Below, one piece after another: positions 35,315 through 46,355 of a DNA stretch of 64,000 nt. Position 1 is the first letter of the stretch. The number at the start of each line of letters is the position of its first letter. The notes beneath the pieces were generated by a model. It was not told the origin of the DNA. It saw only the letters and a list, made by a program, of their open reading frames with translations, and searched no databases. A program made the position numbers and the translations under genes. The stretch is from Ryuthela nishihirai (Eukaryota; Arthropoda; Arachnida; Araneae; Heptathelidae), in NCBI GenBank assembly GCA_038380435.1, contig JAWZYU010000011.1:74273501-74337500 (forward strand), in the 5' to 3' direction.

Positions 35315-37614
35315 CATCATCATCCTCAAGCAGCCATGGGTTACATAGGTCCAATCAGACTGTGCAATTTAGTTCTCCAAAAATTAAGTCTATTCTGAGC
35401 TACATCTGCTGCATCTGGCCACTGCACACCAATTATAACAAGGTCCTGTTTGAATTGTCTGCCCACTGCATCCTAGGTCTCCTCCTCTTTCTGAGGCCTT
35501 TAGGCACACTCTTCATAACCCTATTTGCTAATCTATAATAATCCATAAGGGCAACATGGCCAAACCAACAGAGTCTCTCTCTACACAATATGCTGCTCAA
35601 AAGAGTTGCCATCATTACTTACGAAGTTGAACCACCTAATACACAAGATACTGCATAAGCATCTAGAATCGAAAGCATCTAGTTTTCTGTTATCTTGTTT
35701 AAAAAGCATTCAAGTTTCACTAACATACCAAATTATTATAGTCTAATTTTAGTCTTTTGGTGTATACACCTATTTCTCCACACTCTCCATAGATTCTTAA
35801 AAGTCCTGGCAGCAATCCCTATTCATCTGTTAATCTCATGCCACACTTCACAGTATCTGTTATGTAGCTCCCAAGATAATTAAACTGTGAGACCTGCTCA
35901 AGACTGCAACCATTCAGATTAACCGAATCACAACCTGCCTGACCAATTTTCATCACTTTAGTTTTCTCTCTGTTTATAACCAAACCTACTCTACTACATT
36001 TCCATCAACAGCTCGAATGAAAGAGTTCATCTCATCAACATCATTTGCCAAAAGGGCTAAATCATCAGCATAATCTAAATCAGAAATTTTCATATCTTCA
36101 GACCATTTAAGGCCAAAATCTTTCCTTTGAAGTGAATTTCGCATAACATAATCAATAACCAAACTAAAGAGAAAAGGAGACAAAATACACTGATGTCAAA
36201 CACCAGAAGTAATGCTAAACCAATTACTACAAACCTTACCAACTCTCACACATGATACAGTGTTATGATAGAGAGCTTTCATTATGTAACTAAGTTGTAT
36301 TGTATGGCACACATTCTCAAAATAACCACAAATTATGACGATCAGCAGTGTCGAAAGCCTCTTTGAAATCTATAAAGCTAGTTACTAAAGGTTTCTGAAA
36401 CTCTAAACATTTCTCAAGACACATCCCCTACCACTTCTGAATCCACATTGCTTATCACGCAATTGCTCATCAACCAGATTCTTAATTCTATTAAGCACAA
36501 TCATGCAAATAACTTTATCTGGAACAGAAAGCAGGCTGATACCCCTGTAGTTATAACAACAGAACTAAAAAGGTATAGAACTGCAATCACCTTTTTAAAA
36601 AAATAAGGATATTAATAGCTCTGGTAAAATCCTTAGAAACCATGCTTTTATCATAAAAGATATTAAAAAACTTAGCCATCCATGTGGTAAACTAATCATT
36701 CCCAGCTTTAAGCATTTCCGTAGTAATTTCATCTACCTCTGGTGATAAATGTAGTTTAAGTTTAGAAATAGCCAAAATAACTTCAGACTGTGTTATAGGG
36801 CGAACATTAAATCCAGTAATGCATCTATCATCATTGCAAACAATGCAAGTAGAACTAACCACATTGTTTAGAACATCATTGAAATGCTCATCCCATCTAG
36901 CCATAACAGAATCCTCACCTTCTATAACCTTACCTTGTTTATCCTTCAATTCCTGTAAACCTGTCCATTTTCTATCACACAAAACATTAACTATGTGGTA
37001 CAGCTCTCTGCTCTTGTACTGTCTTAACTGCTTCCTCATCTTTATCAGCCAAGCCATCAAGCCAAAGATTTTTATAAGCAGCTAACTGACCCATTACACT
37101 TTATTAAGCTCTCTGTAATGTTTTCTATTAGGACTAGTAGGGTATTGATTAAGGACAATTCTACAGTTAATTTTTTCTGAAATAAGCTCAGGTGCCTTAT
37201 CACTCAAATAATTTTGCCTCCTCTGTACCTTTTTTCCTAAAAGAATACTGTAGTTTAAAGAAAATCCTGTTTAAAACGGTCCCATTCTTCCTCAACTTCG
37301 GTAGTAAGCAAACCATGACTATCATAATGACTGAGTAACCTATTATGGTAAGCTTTAGCTGTAACTGTCTTTCTGAATGTCTTTCAGAGATTCAGAATTA
37401 AAGGTAAATTTTTCAACCTTAGCACAACCCTTTTTAAGTTGCAAGACACTTTTAACAAGGTAATGGTCAGATCTAATTTCAGCTCCCCTATATGACCTGG
37501 TATTCCTAACAGAACTAGCCCATTTGCTGTTAATTAATGTATAATTTATCATATTCTTATGCAAGCCATCTGGTGAAACCTATGTGTACTTATGTATGTC
37601 ATGATGTTTGTAAT
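35315..37614 (-). mobile_element. RTE-clade LINE, copy E (old), 3' piece
   Basis: Strongly diverged antisense RTE with tail CATCATCATC at 35315. Reverse transcriptase motifs survive in pieces (DLDYADDLALLA at about 36050-36090). Stops, indels and losses are frequent, for example around 36280-36600. Its sequence breaks at GATGTTTGTAAT (37604-37614) and continues at 46345, on the other side of RTE-F. Confidence 0.82.
37604..37614. repeat. Left 11-bp target duplication of RTE-F
   Basis: ATGTTTGTAAT, identical to 46345-46355. It lies exactly at the (ATC)n tail of RTE-F. Confidence 0.88.
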
Positions 37615-39551
37615 CATCATCATCATCATCCTCAAGCAGCCATGGGCTACGGAGGTCCAACCAGACCGCGCAGTTTAATTCTCCAAGCATATCTGTCCTG
37701 AGCTACATCTGCTGCATCCGGCCACTGCACACCAATTCTAACAAGGTCCTGTTTGACATTGTCTGCCCACCGCATCCTAGGTCTCCCCCTCCTTCTGAGG
37801 CCTCTAGGCACACTGTTCATAACCCTATTCGCCAATCTATAATTATCCATACGGGCAACATGGCCAAACCAGCGGAGTCTCTCTCTGCACAATATGCTGC
37901 TTAAAGGAGGTTGCAGACTCCTTTGCCTAACCTCATCATTAGTTACAAAGTTAAACCACCTAATACCCAAGATACTGCGTAAGCATCTAGAATCAAAAGC
38001 ATCTAGTTTCCTGTTATCTTGCTTACACAGCGTCCAAGTTTCACTACCATAACTAACCCTAGAAAGAACCAAACTATTATACAGTCTAATTTTAGTCTTT
38101 AGGTGTATACGCCTATTTCTCCACAATCTCCATAGATTCTTAAAAGTCCCGGCAGCAATACCTATTCGTCTGTTAATCTCATGCCGCACATCACCAGTAT
38201 CAGTTACGCAGCTCCCAAGGTAATTAAACTGTGACACCTGCTCAAGACTGCAACCATTCAGATTAACTGAATCACAACCTGCCTGACCAATTTTCATCAC
38301 TTTAGTTTTCTCTCTGTTTATAACCAAACCTACTGTACTACCAGTCTCATCAACAGTTCGAATGAAAGAGTTCATCTCATCAACATCATTTGCCAAAAGG
38401 GCTAAATCATCAGCATAATCTAAATCAGAAATTTTCGTATCTCCAGCCCATTTAAGGCCAAAAGCTTTCCCTTGAAGTGAATTTCGCATAACATAATCAA
38501 CAACCAAACTAAAGAGAAAAGGAGACAAAATGCACCCTTGTCGAACACCAGAAGTAATGCTAAACCAATTGCTACAAGACTTACCAACCCTCACACATGA
38601 CTCAGTGTTATTATAGAGAGCTTTCATTATGTTAACTAACTTGTCTGGTATACCATATGATTTCACAATCAACCACAAATTATGACGATCAACAGAGTCG
38701 AAAGCCTTTTTGAAATCAACAAAGCTAGCAACCAAAGGTTTCTGTAACTCTAAACATTTCTCAAGAATCTGCCTAAGTGAAAATATCTGATCTACACATC
38801 CCCTACCACTTCTGAATCCACATTGCTCATCACGCAATTGCCTGTCAACCAGATTCTTAATTCTATTAAGCACAATCATGGAAAGAACTTTACCTGGAAC
38901 GGAGAGTAGGCTGATACCCCTATAGTTATCACAAGAACTGCGATCACCTTTTTTGAAAATAGGGATAATAATAGCTCTGGTAAAATCTTTAGGAACCATG
39001 CCTTTATCATAAAAGTTATTCAAAATTTCAGTCATCCAAATGGTAACTGAAACATTCCCAGCTCTAAGCATTTCCGTAGTGATTTCATCTACCCCTGGGG
39101 ATTTATGAAGTTTAAGTTTAGAAATAGCCAAACTAACTTCAGATTGTGTTATAGGGCCAACATTAAAGCCAACAATGCATCTATCATCATTGCAAACAAT
39201 GGGAGTAGAACTAACCACATTGTTTAGAACATCACTGAAATGCTCAGCCCACCTAGCCATGACAGAATCCTCACCTTCTATAACCTTGCCTTGTTTATCC
39301 TTCAATCCCTGTATACCTGTTCGTTTTCTACCACACAAAACATTAACTATCTGGTACAGCTCTCTGCTGTTGTGCTGTCTAACTGCTTCCTCAGCTTTGT
39401 CAGCAAGGCCATCAAGCCAAAGATTCTTATCAGTAGCTAACTGATCCTTTACACGTTTATTAAGTTCTTTGTAATGCTTTCTATTAGGACTAGTAGGGTA
39501 CTGATTAAGGACATTCCTGCAGTTCCTTCTTTCTGAAATAAGCTCAAGTGC
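37615..39551 (-). mobile_element. RTE-clade LINE, copy F (youngest, full length), 3' piece
   Basis: The 3' half of a full-length RTE inserted into RTE-E, with tail (CAT)n at 37615-37632. It is interrupted at 39551 by Gypsy-2 and continues at 44627. Excluding Gypsy-2, RTE-F is about 3.65 kb from tail to 5' end (46344). Confidence 0.9.
37647..39551 (-). CDS. RTE copy F reverse transcriptase part (cut by Gypsy-2)
   Basis: Reverse transcriptase and C-terminal region of the RTE polyprotein, open without stops from the Gypsy-2 insertion point (39551) to the stop at 37647-37649. Key blocks are VDFKKAFDSVDRHNLWLIV, SGVRQGCILSPFLFSLVVD and DLDYADDLALLANDVDEMN (catalytic YADD). The thumb region follows with REKTKVMKIG and FNYLGS, then a C-terminus ending in GLVGPP. 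The lysine codon that is amber in copies A and D is intact here. The upstream endonuclease half is at 44631-45890. Without the gypsy insertion only one frameshift, at about 45570, is evident, so this was close to an active source copy. Confidence 0.88.
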   Translation of the reverse strand, partial: ALELISERRNCRNVLNQYPTSPNRKHYKELNKRVKDQLATDKNLWLDGLADKAEEAVRQHNSRELYQIVNVLCGRKRTGIQGLKDKQGKVIEGEDSVMARWAEHFSDVLNNVVSSTPIVCNDDRCIVGFNVGPITQSEVSLAISKLKLHKSPGVDEITTEMLRAGNVSVTIWMTEILNNFYDKGMVPKDFTRAIIIPIFKKGDRSSCDNYRGISLLSVPGKVLSMIVLNRIKNLVDRQLRDEQCGFRSGRGCVDQIFSLRQILEKCLELQKPLVASFVDFKKAFDSVDRHNLWLIVKSYGIPDKLVNIMKALYNNTESCVRVGKSCSNWFSITSGVRQGCILSPFLFSLVVDYVMRNSLQGKAFGLKWAGDTKISDLDYADDLALLANDVDEMNSFIRTVDETGSTVGLVINREKTKVMKIGQAGCDSVNLNGCSLEQVSQFNYLGSCVTDTGDVRHEINRRIGIAAGTFKNLWRLWRNRRIHLKTKIRLYNSLVLSRVSYGSETWTLCKQDNRKLDAFDSRCLRSILGIRWFNFVTNDEVRQRSLQPPLSSILCRERLRWFGHVARMDNYRLANRVMNSVPRGLRRRGRPRMRWADNVKQDLVRIGVQWPDAADVAQDRYAWRIKLRGLVGPP

Positions 39552-40220
39552 TGTGATGCCCCATCGTTCACTTTTGCTTTACCTTAACCAGTTTTGTTTA
39601 ATTTACGTTATATTTATCATTTTGGGGATTTTTATTTCCTTTTCGGCATCACAGCACTCGTTTTCAAGTTTCTAGGAGTTGCGTACGCGCAACTCCGAAC
39701 TTCCGACCGTAACCGTTAAAGCGCGTGCCAAGGACACGCCCCCTCTTGCGTCATAGCTTGCGTCCGTCATTGTATGCAAATGTCTTTCCCGGCATGCGCC
39801 GGCCCAATTGTCAAAACCGTGCCGTGCGAGGCACTTGAAGGATTTGTCACTTGAGAGTTGTAGAGAGAGCAGAGAGATGTAGTAAGGTGCGTAGCGCCGT
39901 GCGAGTAGCACAGATTTTAGTTTCTTCATTGATGTCTTGGTGAGTTACTTATTTTTGGAAATAAATCTATTTTGTTATGTTACAAACTTTTGAGTCTATA
40001 GTTTTTATCTTGAGCAACGCTAATTTAGAATCTTTTTTTTTTACATTAAACTCTTATTTGTTAAGATACATTTTGACTCTTACTATGAACGCTCACTGGC
40101 ATTGGAACCCTAAATCAACTTATTCTACATTTTTGGCAATTTGTTAATGATTGCCTGGCGCCCGTTAAAGCTATCCGGAGCATAAAACTTTAAATATTTT
40201 GCATTGTTTGGAGCGTTACA
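39552..40220 (+). repeat. Gypsy-2 5' LTR
   Basis: 669 bp, TGTGATGCCCC to GCGTTACA, nearly identical to the 3' LTR (43957-44626). The preceding GTGC is the target duplication. Confidence 0.93.
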
Positions 40221-40237
40221 GAGTCACATAAAAGAAG

Positions 40238-40255
40238 TGGCGCAGCGAACAGGGA
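40238..40255 (+). promoter_or_regulatory. Gypsy-2 candidate primer-binding site
   Basis: TGGCGCAGCGAACAGGGA, identical to that of Gypsy-1 and again 17 bp inside the LTR. Confidence 0.6.
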
Positions 40256-40634
40256 CTCGCCAGTATTTAAAGATAGTAATTTTTTTTGAGCTCAATAGTT
40301 GTATGTACTAGTTGTAGATTTAACGGCAGCTTAAGCCGAGAATCTTTGTTGAGCAAGTAGCTTAATATTTTTTGTGTGTATTATTCAAAGGTACTGAAGT
40401 TTCAGCTTTGATATTGCTGAATATTTAAGATAATTGTCGTATGTAATGATTAGAAGTGTCCGGACACACAAGTACGTAGGACGATAAGAAATTTTTTTTT
40501 ACAAGCAAATTTATATTTTTGTAAAGCTTAGTTATAGCTTTAGTATTGTTGTATAGCAGTACCTTTGAGCGCTGCTCAAGATAAAAAAAGTTTTCAAAAT
40601 TTCCAAAATTCCAAATTTCAGCAGACCGCTAAAC

Positions 40635-41745
40635 ATGTCTGCTAATAATATGGCCGATTCCGCCATAATGACTCTCGACATAGGAAGAGTAAAGGGTAGA
40701 TTGCAAGAGGTAATGATGGAAGCAGAAGTGCTAATGAATCTGCTTGATGATAATCGGGAGAAAAGGGGAACGACAACAACCCCTAAATTTGCTGACAATG
40801 CTACGTCAGTTCACCAACGAAGAAACTTTGAACGTAAGGTTCCATTTTCTGTTCCGCCAGAAGCAAGCGATAGAACAGAGTATTTTCAACCGCCACAACG
40901 ACGATTTGCCAACCCATCCATTAACTATAGACCTTATGTTAATTGGCCTTTACCTGAGATAAGGTTCGACGGTTCGAAACGTCCATCATCGTGGACATTT
41001 GTCAAGTCCATGGAGGAGCACTTCCGTTTACATGAAGTGCCAAGCAACAAAAAAGTTGTTTTAGCAGTATCTTGCCTAATTGGATGCGCTAAAGCAATGG
41101 TGGAATAACGTAGGATGTCGTCATGACATAGAACTTTGGGAAGAATTTAAAAACGAAATCATGGACATATATCCGGCTTATAATGATTTTACAGAACTAG
41201 CTACAGAGTTGTTTTCACGAAGACAAAGGGAAAGAGATGACATAGAAAAATTCATATGGGGTACAGTAGAACTATACCAGCTGTACGATGCTGATGCCGC
41301 TGAAATTGATATTGTAAATTGCATATTGTCTCAATTACTTTTGCCCATCCGAGAATTCCTAGAAATACGAAACGTGAATTCCGTGTCCGAATTGGTAAAA
41401 TTGGCTCGGCAATACACTGCAAGAAGAGAATCTGCAGCAAATACACATAACCAACAATGGATGCCATTCCCGCCAAAGCAGCAATATCAGGTTGAGTCGC
41501 GTAGAATGACTCCCGCAAGACCGCAATTTACACGGTCCCGACAATTTGCGCCGAACGCGCCAAGAACTATAGAATATGAACGAAGTAGAGACTTTTTGCC
41601 ACGTCAAGCTTCAAACCATAGACCTAAAACTTTGGTTAAACAACCTCAAACTATCACTTGTAACTTTTGTGGCCGACTGGGACATACTGAAAATTTTTGC
41701 TACCGAAGGAATGAAAATTCGGGAAACTTTCATCGGGATCTTTGA
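40635..41745 (+). pseudogene. Gypsy-2 gag (single-base insertion)
   Basis: Gag starting at ATG 40635, almost identical to Gypsy-1 gag. One extra A in GCTAAAGCAATGG (about 41090; Gypsy-1 has GCTAAGCAATGG) shifts the frame. The first frame ends at 41106-41108, and the rest is open from about 41080 to TGA 41743-41745. It has the capsid block ELFSRRQRERDDIEKFIWG and a CCHC knuckle CNFCGRLGHTENFC (about 41660-41702). The lesion differs from that in Gypsy-1, so each copy broke separately after insertion or recently before it. Intact Gag would form the particle that packages element RNA. Confidence 0.85.
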
Positions 41746-41781
41746 AGCGAGAGGCCAAAGTTCCTCAAGAAAAGCCCTCTC
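41721..41781 (+). promoter_or_regulatory. Gypsy-2 -1 frameshift signal with candidate pseudoknot
   Basis: GGGAAAC at 41721-41727 in the gag register. Stem 1 pairs 41740-41744 (CTTTG) with 41756-41760 (CAAAG); stem 2 pairs 41749-41754 (GAGAGG) with 41776-41781 (CCTCTC). The arrangement is the same as in Gypsy-1. It joins gag to the ORF at 41742-42407. Confidence 0.73.
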
Positions 41782-42407
41782 AAGAGTTATGCCTTGCCAC
41801 TATGGCTTTACCTTTTGTTACTGATTGTCACGAAGTAACTAAAATAACAGATCAACACGATACAGAAGTCGATCTTCAGTTTGCTAAGGAACAAGTTTGC
41901 GACGATAATAATGACGAATGTCAATTGACAGTGCAGCCGCGGTCCAGTGGACTTTTTGACTTACCTTGTGGTCCAGAACAGATTATTTCAGAAGCACCTA
42001 TAAAATGTCCCGTTAGTGCAAATAATGAGTGTTTAAATAACGAAGTTTGTGAAGTAGAAGAATCGTATGAGGAAGCCGTTTTTGAAAAGGTTTTTAAAGT
42101 AGAAGTTTTAAAAGAAAGTAATAATAATGAAAATAATTTTGAGTCTGATTTAAGTGAAGAAAAAACCAACCAAGAAGTTGTGCCGACCGCAAGTATTCCT
42201 GACAAGTCTGGAGGTCCTCAAATATTAAAGCGTCATTTGGAGGCGGACACCAAAAAGCCTAGAAAGTACGAGAAAAGGTTCTTCAAAAATCCGCACGGAG
42301 CAACGAAAAGCCGACGAAACGACCAGAGCCTGCAGAGCGACACCGGCAGCGAAGCAGCGAACATCGGGAAGATGACGTCACGAGAGAGATCTACAGCGAC
42401 GACTTGA
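41742..42407 (+). CDS. Gypsy-2 acidic ORF replacing pol (degenerate protease-derived protein)
   Basis: A frame of about 221 codons with no stop, positioned in the -1 frame after gag, so it would be made as a Gag fusion through the GGGAAAC site. Its first codons (KREAKVPQEKPS) match the start of Gypsy-1 pol. The next part aligns loosely with the protease region, but the DTGA active site is DTEV, so no protease activity is expected. A middle region is rich in Glu, Asp and Asn (EVEESYEEAVFEKVF, NNNENNFESDLSEEK). QILKRHLEADTKKP recalls the QILEHHIDTGNNRP block before the reverse transcriptase. A basic tail follows (KRFFKNPHGATKSRR). After that the sequence becomes the shared 3' region. No further function can be assigned. 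Confidence 0.7.
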   Translation: MKREAKVPQEKPSQELCLATMALPFVTDCHEVTKITDQHDTEVDLQFAKEQVCDDNNDECQLTVQPRSSGLFDLPCGPEQIISEAPIKCPVSANNECLNNEVCEVEESYEEAVFEKVFKVEVLKESNNNENNFESDLSEEKTNQEVVPTASIPDKSGGPQILKRHLEADTKKPRKYEKRFFKNPHGATKSRRNDQSLQSDTGSEAANIGKMTSRERSTATT

Positions 42408-43944
42408 CTTGAACGAGATCTTCAATAACAACTTTACGTGAAGCCACCCAACGACGACGGAAAGATGTTATCGGAAACGGACTAGATGATTTATCGCCAC
42501 GGAGTGCCAACAATGAAATTTAAGTATATTTTTCTTTCACTTGGCACTTGATTGAGTTATAAAATGTTTTTTTTCTGGAATAGATGAAGACGAAGAAGAA
42601 GCCTTATTGTGAATTATATAGTTAGCGATGTTTAATTTCTTGTTGAAACTTTAGAGTTCGATATTTATTTTTGAAAAGTGAAATTATTGTAGTTCGAGTT
42701 TATACTTGTGTGAATAGAATTTTTTTGCATTCTTGTTCATCGAGGTTCTAGTTATTGTATTTACGTGAGTTAAAATGTATTTATGTAGATTTTTTTCAGC
42801 TGACTGATAGCTGAAAATTTTGTAAGTCGATATTGGAAAGTTTAGAAATTGTAAAATGTTTCTGGATATGAATGAGAAGAGTGAAAGAGAATTAGTGATT
42901 TAAGAATTTGTATTGTAAAATAACGTGCATTCCAAAGTGAATTTATGTAAAAAAAAAAGGAGATTCATGTAAAAGTTATTGGATGAAATGTTATCATCGT
43001 ATATTATAAATTATTTACACTCTTTTTTCTTTATTCTTAGATACGATTTATGTATATGTGTTTAAATCTGTTCAGTGTCATCAGTGATATTTATGTGTCA
43101 ATGATACGTAATTTTTGGGGATGACATTGACAGTATTTATTGGTATATATAGATGACCATGATGATGATTGCAGAATTTTGTTTTGTTTTTTTGTGTACC
43201 TTTTTGGAGCTGTCCCCAAATGGCCTAGTCTGATAACAGAGTTGTTATCAGCATAACTCCTTTGGGAGGGGGACGTTGGCTCTGAAGGGGGAGGTAACTA
43301 ATGATTTTTTATTTCAGCTAGATCGCGATTTCTGTGAATAGGAGAAGAATTAGCGGATGATTACAATCCCGCTTGTTTGTAAATTTTGAATTTTCTTAGC
43401 TTTGCGTATTTGAATGTAATTAGGAGGAGATAACGGTGTTCGAATACCCGTTTTTTTATGTGATTTAGGTGAAGAATTAGCTTTCACGAATTTTTATTGT
43501 GGTTAGGGGAAAAGCGGAAGTTATTACCCCGCTAACAACAAATGTAATGAATCACTTTTTCTTTTCATCGTTTTAACATTTATTAGACTTAGAGAAAAGT
43601 TAGGAGTTCATTAACCTTATTTTCTGTACAGTTCAAGATATGCCAATTTCGAGTTTGTATCAGAATGTGATACTAGTTAGACCAATGATGCTAATATACA
43701 GTTAACTGTCACAGCCACTGGTACGTAAGTACACTAGGGTAGCTGTTAAAGACATATTTTTGTTAGGAGGAAAAGGGAGGAGGTACCTTTGGTTGTGCTG
43801 GAAAATTGTGTCAAAGTAAGAATAGTTCATCATATCAAAATTTGCACTAGCATACTTTTACTTATTTATGTTTAGCCATGTGTAAATGACGTAAGATGTG
43901 TCCTTTATTCAAAATTTGTTAGGTCAATCATTTTGACTCCCTTT
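42408..43944 (+). other. Gypsy-2 3' internal non-coding region
   Basis: No ORF. Nearly identical by eye to the 3' region of Gypsy-1 (from about 15040), showing that the two elements share recent ancestry outside the pol segment. Confidence 0.75.
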
Positions 43945-43955
43945 GGAAGGGGGAG
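43945..43955 (+). promoter_or_regulatory. Gypsy-2 polypurine tract
   Basis: GGAAGGGGGAG immediately before the 3' LTR, as in Gypsy-1. Confidence 0.8.
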
Positions 43956-43956
43956 T

Positions 43957-44626
43957 TGTGATGCCCCATCGTTCACTTTTGCTTTACCTTAACCAGTTTT
44001 GTTTAATTTACGTTATATTTATCATTTTGGGGATTTTTATTTCCTTTTCGGCATCACAGCACTCGTTTTCAAGTTTCTAGGAGTTGCGTACGCGCAACTC
44101 CGAACTTCCGACCGTAACCGTTAAAGCGCGTGCCAAGGACACGCCCCCTCTTGCGTCATAGCTTGCGTCCGTCATTGTATGCAAATGTCTTTCCCGGCAT
44201 GCGCCGGCCCAATTGTCAAAACCGTGCCCTGCGAGGCACTTGAAGGATTTGTCACTTGAGAGTTGTAGAGAGAGCAGAGAGATGTAGTAAGGTGGGTAGC
44301 ACCGTGCAAGTAGCACAGATTTTAGTTTCTTCATTGATGTCTTGGTGAGTTACTTATTTTTGGAAATAAATCTATTTTGTTATGTTACAAACTTTTGAGT
44401 CTATAGTTTTTATCTTGAGCAACGCTAATTTAGAATCTTTTTTTTTTTACATTAAACTCTTATTTGTTAAGATACATTTTGACTCTTACTGTGAACGCTC
44501 ACTGGCATTGGAACCCTAAATCAACTTATTCTACATTTTTGGCAATTTGTTAATGATTGCCTGGCGCCCGTTAAAGCTATCCGGAGCATAAAACTTTAAA
44601 TATTTTGCATTGTTTGGAGCGTTACA
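43957..44626 (+). repeat. Gypsy-2 3' LTR
   Basis: 670 bp, ending GCGTTACA; the right target duplication GTGC follows at 44627-44630. Confidence 0.93.
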
Positions 44627-46344
44627 GTGCCTTATCACTTAAATAATTCTGCCTCCTCTGCTCCTTTTTCCCTAAAAGAGTACTGTTAGTTTCCAAAAAA
44701 GCCTGTTTAAAATGGCCCCATTCTTCCTCAATTTCAGTATTAAGCAAACCATGACTGTCATAATGACTAAGTAACCTATCATGATAAGCTTTAGCTATAA
44801 CTGGGTCTTTCAGAGCTTCAGTATTAAAGGTAAATTTTTTAACCCTAGCACAACACTTTTTAAGTTTAAGTTGCAAGACACTTTTAACAAGGTAATGGTC
44901 AGATCCCATTTCAGCTCCCCTATATGCCCTGGTATTTCTAACAGAACTAGCCCATTTGCTGTTAATTAATATATAATCAATCATATTCTTATGCAGCCCA
45001 TCAGGTGAAACCCATGTGTATTTATGTATGTCGCGGTGTTTGTAATATGTGTTAGTTATTCTGAAACCATTTAGTTTACTTACCTGTAGGAGACGTTGCC
45101 CATTGCCATTGCAGCTACCAATACCAAAAGGGCCTATTACTCCTCCCCAAAGGTCAGAGTCGGTACCAACTTTGGCATTGAAGTCACCAAGAACAAGGGT
45201 AATATCTCCTTTCTTGACAGAATTCAAAATATCCTGAAGTTGTCTGTAAAACCTATCCTTCTCATCAGAATCCTCAGTGGGGGCATAACAGCAGATAACA
45301 TTCAAGTCTTTAATGCTTGTCTGAAATTTTGCTGTAAGAAACCTTTCATTAATGCACTCATATCCTAGAAGAGCATCACTAGCATGTCTGCTGAGCAGCA
45401 GACCCACGCCTTGGTGATGCTTTCCATCCTCCCTCCCTGTAAAGAGAAATTTAAAGTTATTTTTAAGTATCTCACCTTTACCTGTCCATCTGGTCTCTTG
45501 CAAGCCTAGAATATCTAGGTTATAGCGCTGGAATTCCTGCATGAGGACATCAAGAGAATAATCTCTATATGTAATGTCCTCACGTTCCACGTTCCTGCAG
45601 AGAGAAAATGATTAGTAGGATTTTTAAAGAAATTAGGTTTATTGAGATTGGTAGGGCCAACAATATCAAACAGCCCCCTGATCGCAGGCATGGGGCAAAG
45701 ACCTGTTCCTCCTCCGCTAAAGGCTGAAGTCACCAATGCTGGTAGGAACTTCAGGCACCACCTTTTCAAGTGGACTTTTTCAAGAACCATATGGCCTGCC
45801 TGAGACACATTACTCCAGTTTAGGCTTGACGATGCCCAACTAGCTAAGTAAGGTTCAGGTACCTGCGATGGCCTCTGATTAGGATTATCCACCAGCTGAT
45901 ATAAGGTATCCCATGCCTCTGTTCACTTAGAGCTGGCAACCCAGAAGCAAACGGAAAACACAGCGGCAGACTCTCCCTCAACAGAGGCCCACCAGTGCAG
46001 CAAGTCCAGGATCCATAATCAAGCTCAAATCCATAAACAAGTCCAGTGTAGTAGGTATAAATGGTCAGCACCAGGACCCTGTGAAGTTGACCACTCCTCA
46101 GCAGGGTTGAAAAAAAAGAAAAAAGTGGCTATAGATGACCAGATCAGTAGGCCATACTGAACTGGCAGCCCTCCCCTTCCGTTCCCTTCCAAAAGAGAAT
46201 CTCTTTTGAAAGGTACTAACGGCCTGCACCACGAGAAGGCGGGGTCGGACATTAGGTGCTAGACCAGGCCGGTTCTGTGCATCATCACTGGGGATTGGTA
46301 CACAGCTCTCCTTCCAGTTTACGCCTAGCTACCATTTACAAGCC
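44627..46344 (-). mobile_element. RTE-clade LINE, copy F, 5' piece
   Basis: Endonuclease half and 5' UTR of RTE-F. The 5' end is at 46344 (ACCATTTACAAGCC), directly followed by the 11-bp duplication shared with 37604-37614. The duplicated GTGC (44627-44630) is the Gypsy-2 target site. Confidence 0.9.
44631..45890 (-). pseudogene. RTE copy F endonuclease part (one frameshift)
   Basis: Apurinic-endonuclease half of the RTE-F polyprotein. A leading frame (to about 45892) holds the N-terminus and TWNVRTL. After a frameshift with a small insertion at about 45570, the frame 45590-44631 holds LQETRWTGKG, LVLGDFNAKVGTD, IDYILINSKW and MGSDHYLVKS. It runs open into the Gypsy-2 insertion, in frame with 39551-37647. 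The endonuclease catalytic residues (Glu of LQETRW, Asp-Asn of GDFNAK, Asp-His of SDHYL) are present. Confidence 0.83.
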
Positions 46345-46355
46345 ATGTTTGTAAT
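46345..46355. repeat. Right 11-bp target duplication of RTE-F
   Basis: ATGTTTGTAAT, identical to 37604-37614. Confidence 0.88.

Larger units (their letters stand above)
39552..44626 (+). mobile_element. Gypsy-2: non-autonomous Ty3/gypsy element lacking pol
   Basis: A 5.1-kb LTR element inserted in RTE-F. LTRs are at 39552-40220 and 43957-44626 and differ at only a handful of positions by eye. Exact 4-bp duplications GTGC (39548-39551 and 44627-44630) flank it, and removing one restores the RTE-F frame. It has the primer-binding site, gag, frameshift signal and polypurine tract of Gypsy-1. Reverse transcriptase beyond its N-terminal edge, RNase H and integrase are absent; a 222-codon acidic ORF occupies that space. 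It must have moved using proteins of a complete relative such as an intact Gypsy-1. Confidence 0.93.
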
